Below are positions 12,650 to 13,352 of a stretch of 13,352 nt of DNA, in pieces. The stretch spans positions 1 through 13,352 of the forward strand of contig USEZ01000040.1 of assembly GCA_900553775.1 (NCBI GenBank), read 5' to 3'. Each line of letters opens with the position of its first letter. Positions within the stretch are counted from its first letter, which is position 1. The notes under the pieces are model-generated. The model did no database searches. It had not been told where the DNA came from and worked only from the letters and a program-made list of their open reading frames with translations. A program made the position numbers and the translations under genes. Source of the stretch: an uncultured Slackia sp. (lineage in GTDB: Bacteria; Actinomycetota; Coriobacteriia; Coriobacteriales; Eggerthellaceae).

Positions 12650-13352
12650 ATGAAGAAACTTTCCGCCCTTCTGCTCGCGGCGGCATGCGCCCTGGGCCTG
12701 CTCGCAGGCTGCTCGTCGGATGCCGGATCAGACCAAGCCGCGCCCTCCGGCGAAAACGCCGCCGAAACGCTTGCCGTGAACGTGGCCGCGCTCAAAGGCC
12801 CCACCGCCATGGGCTTGGTGAAATTCATGGACGAGGCCGCATCGGGCGCCCTCGACGGCGCCGAATACTCCTTCGACATAGCAGCCTCCCCCGACGAGCT
12901 CACGCCGCGCATCGCCAAAGGCGAGCTGGACATCGCCGCCGTTCCCGCCAATCTGGCGTCGGTGCTCTACAACAACACCGACGCAGGCGTGCAGGTGCTC
13001 GCCGTGAACACGCTCGGCGTACTGTATATATGCGACCAGGACGGCTCGATCGGCAGCGTGTCCGACCTGGCGGGCAAGACCGTCTACGCCAGCGGCAAGG
13101 GATCGACGCCCGAATACGCGCTGAACTACATCCTGGAAAAGAACGGCCTGACCCCCGGCTCCGACGTCTTCGTGGAATGGAAGAGCGAGCATGCGGAATG
13201 CGTGGCCGCCATGGCGGAAAACCCGCAGGCGATAGCGCTTCTGCCCCAGCCCTTCGTCACCACCGCGCAGATGAAAAACGAATCCATCCGCCCCGCTCTC
13301 GACCTGACCGAGGAATGGAACAAGGTCGCGGATACCCAGCTCATCACCGGCG
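12650..13352 (+). CDS. ABC transporter substrate-binding lipoprotein (partial, runs off the window)
   Basis: About 234 residues are visible. The N-terminus MKKLSALLLAAACALGLLAG-C is a lipoprotein signal peptide with lipobox LAGC and lipidated Cys21, followed by a Ser/Asp/Ala-rich linker. The mature part (LAVNVAALKGPTAMGL, AKGELDIAAVPANLASVLY, VSDLAGKTVYASGKGSTPEYALNYILEKNGL) resembles the nitrate/sulfonate/taurine (NMT1/SsuA-like) type II binding proteins. Start is ATG at 12650, 11 bases after AAAGGA; the in-frame ATG at 12641 is too close to it. The protein is probably anchored outside the cell membrane, with its permease and ATPase genes beyond the window. The ligand cannot be told. Confidence 0.85.
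   Translation, partial: MKKLSALLLAAACALGLLAGCSSDAGSDQAAPSGENAAETLAVNVAALKGPTAMGLVKFMDEAASGALDGAEYSFDIAASPDELTPRIAKGELDIAAVPANLASVLYNNTDAGVQVLAVNTLGVLYICDQDGSIGSVSDLAGKTVYASGKGSTPEYALNYILEKNGLTPGSDVFVEWKSEHAECVAAMAENPQAIALLPQPFVTTAQMKNESIRPALDLTEEWNKVADTQLITG

Overview
The window is GC-rich, densely coded bacterial chromosome. Several features point to a high-GC actinobacterium, most likely class Coriobacteriia (Eggerthellaceae-like): the ruvC-ruvA-ruvB order, an SOS box of the actinobacterial TCGAAC-N4-GTTCGA type, a QueA/QueH queuosine pair and a cluster for 2-aminoethylphosphonate use. The genus is inference. I see no tRNA, rRNA, CRISPR array, transposase or phage gene.

Layout. Bases 1-294 hold no credible gene but a chain of strong hairpins, two of them UUCG-capped with matching base changes. 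On the minus strand come queA (295-1380) and queH (1532-2266), the last two steps of queuosine synthesis. A HAD-family hydrolase (2400-3134, plus) is divergent from queH. Next is a minus-strand phosphonate block, read from high to low coordinates: ABC ATPase (6575-7360), two-domain ABC permease (4741-6573), phnW remnant (4052-4890) and phnX (3216-3989). phnW looks dead: its N-terminal part is missing and the rest is joined out of frame to the permease 3' end, the PLP lysine is Glu, and the C-terminal part is frameshifted. phnX looks intact. No substrate-binding protein gene lies in this block.

Upstream is a cold-shock protein gene (7589-7792, minus) with a structured leader and a clear intrinsic terminator. 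A second intrinsic terminator lies just before the ATPase ribosome binding site. Then comes a minus-strand DNA-repair operon, ruvC-ruvA-ruvB plus a small conserved gene of unknown function that overlaps the ruvB stop by one base. A LexA-like site precedes ruvC. Next is a minus-strand membrane protein of the LPG-synthase-TM/flippase-like family (11088-12140). After about 500 bp without a gene, a plus-strand lipoprotein substrate-binding gene starts at 12650 and runs off the window.

The strongest points for a second look are the decayed phnW beside an intact phnX, the structured 1-294 region and its 18-base match at 8115-8132, the SOS box before ruvCAB, the csp leader, and the terminator in the ABC operon leader. 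I found no clearly new multi-gene system.
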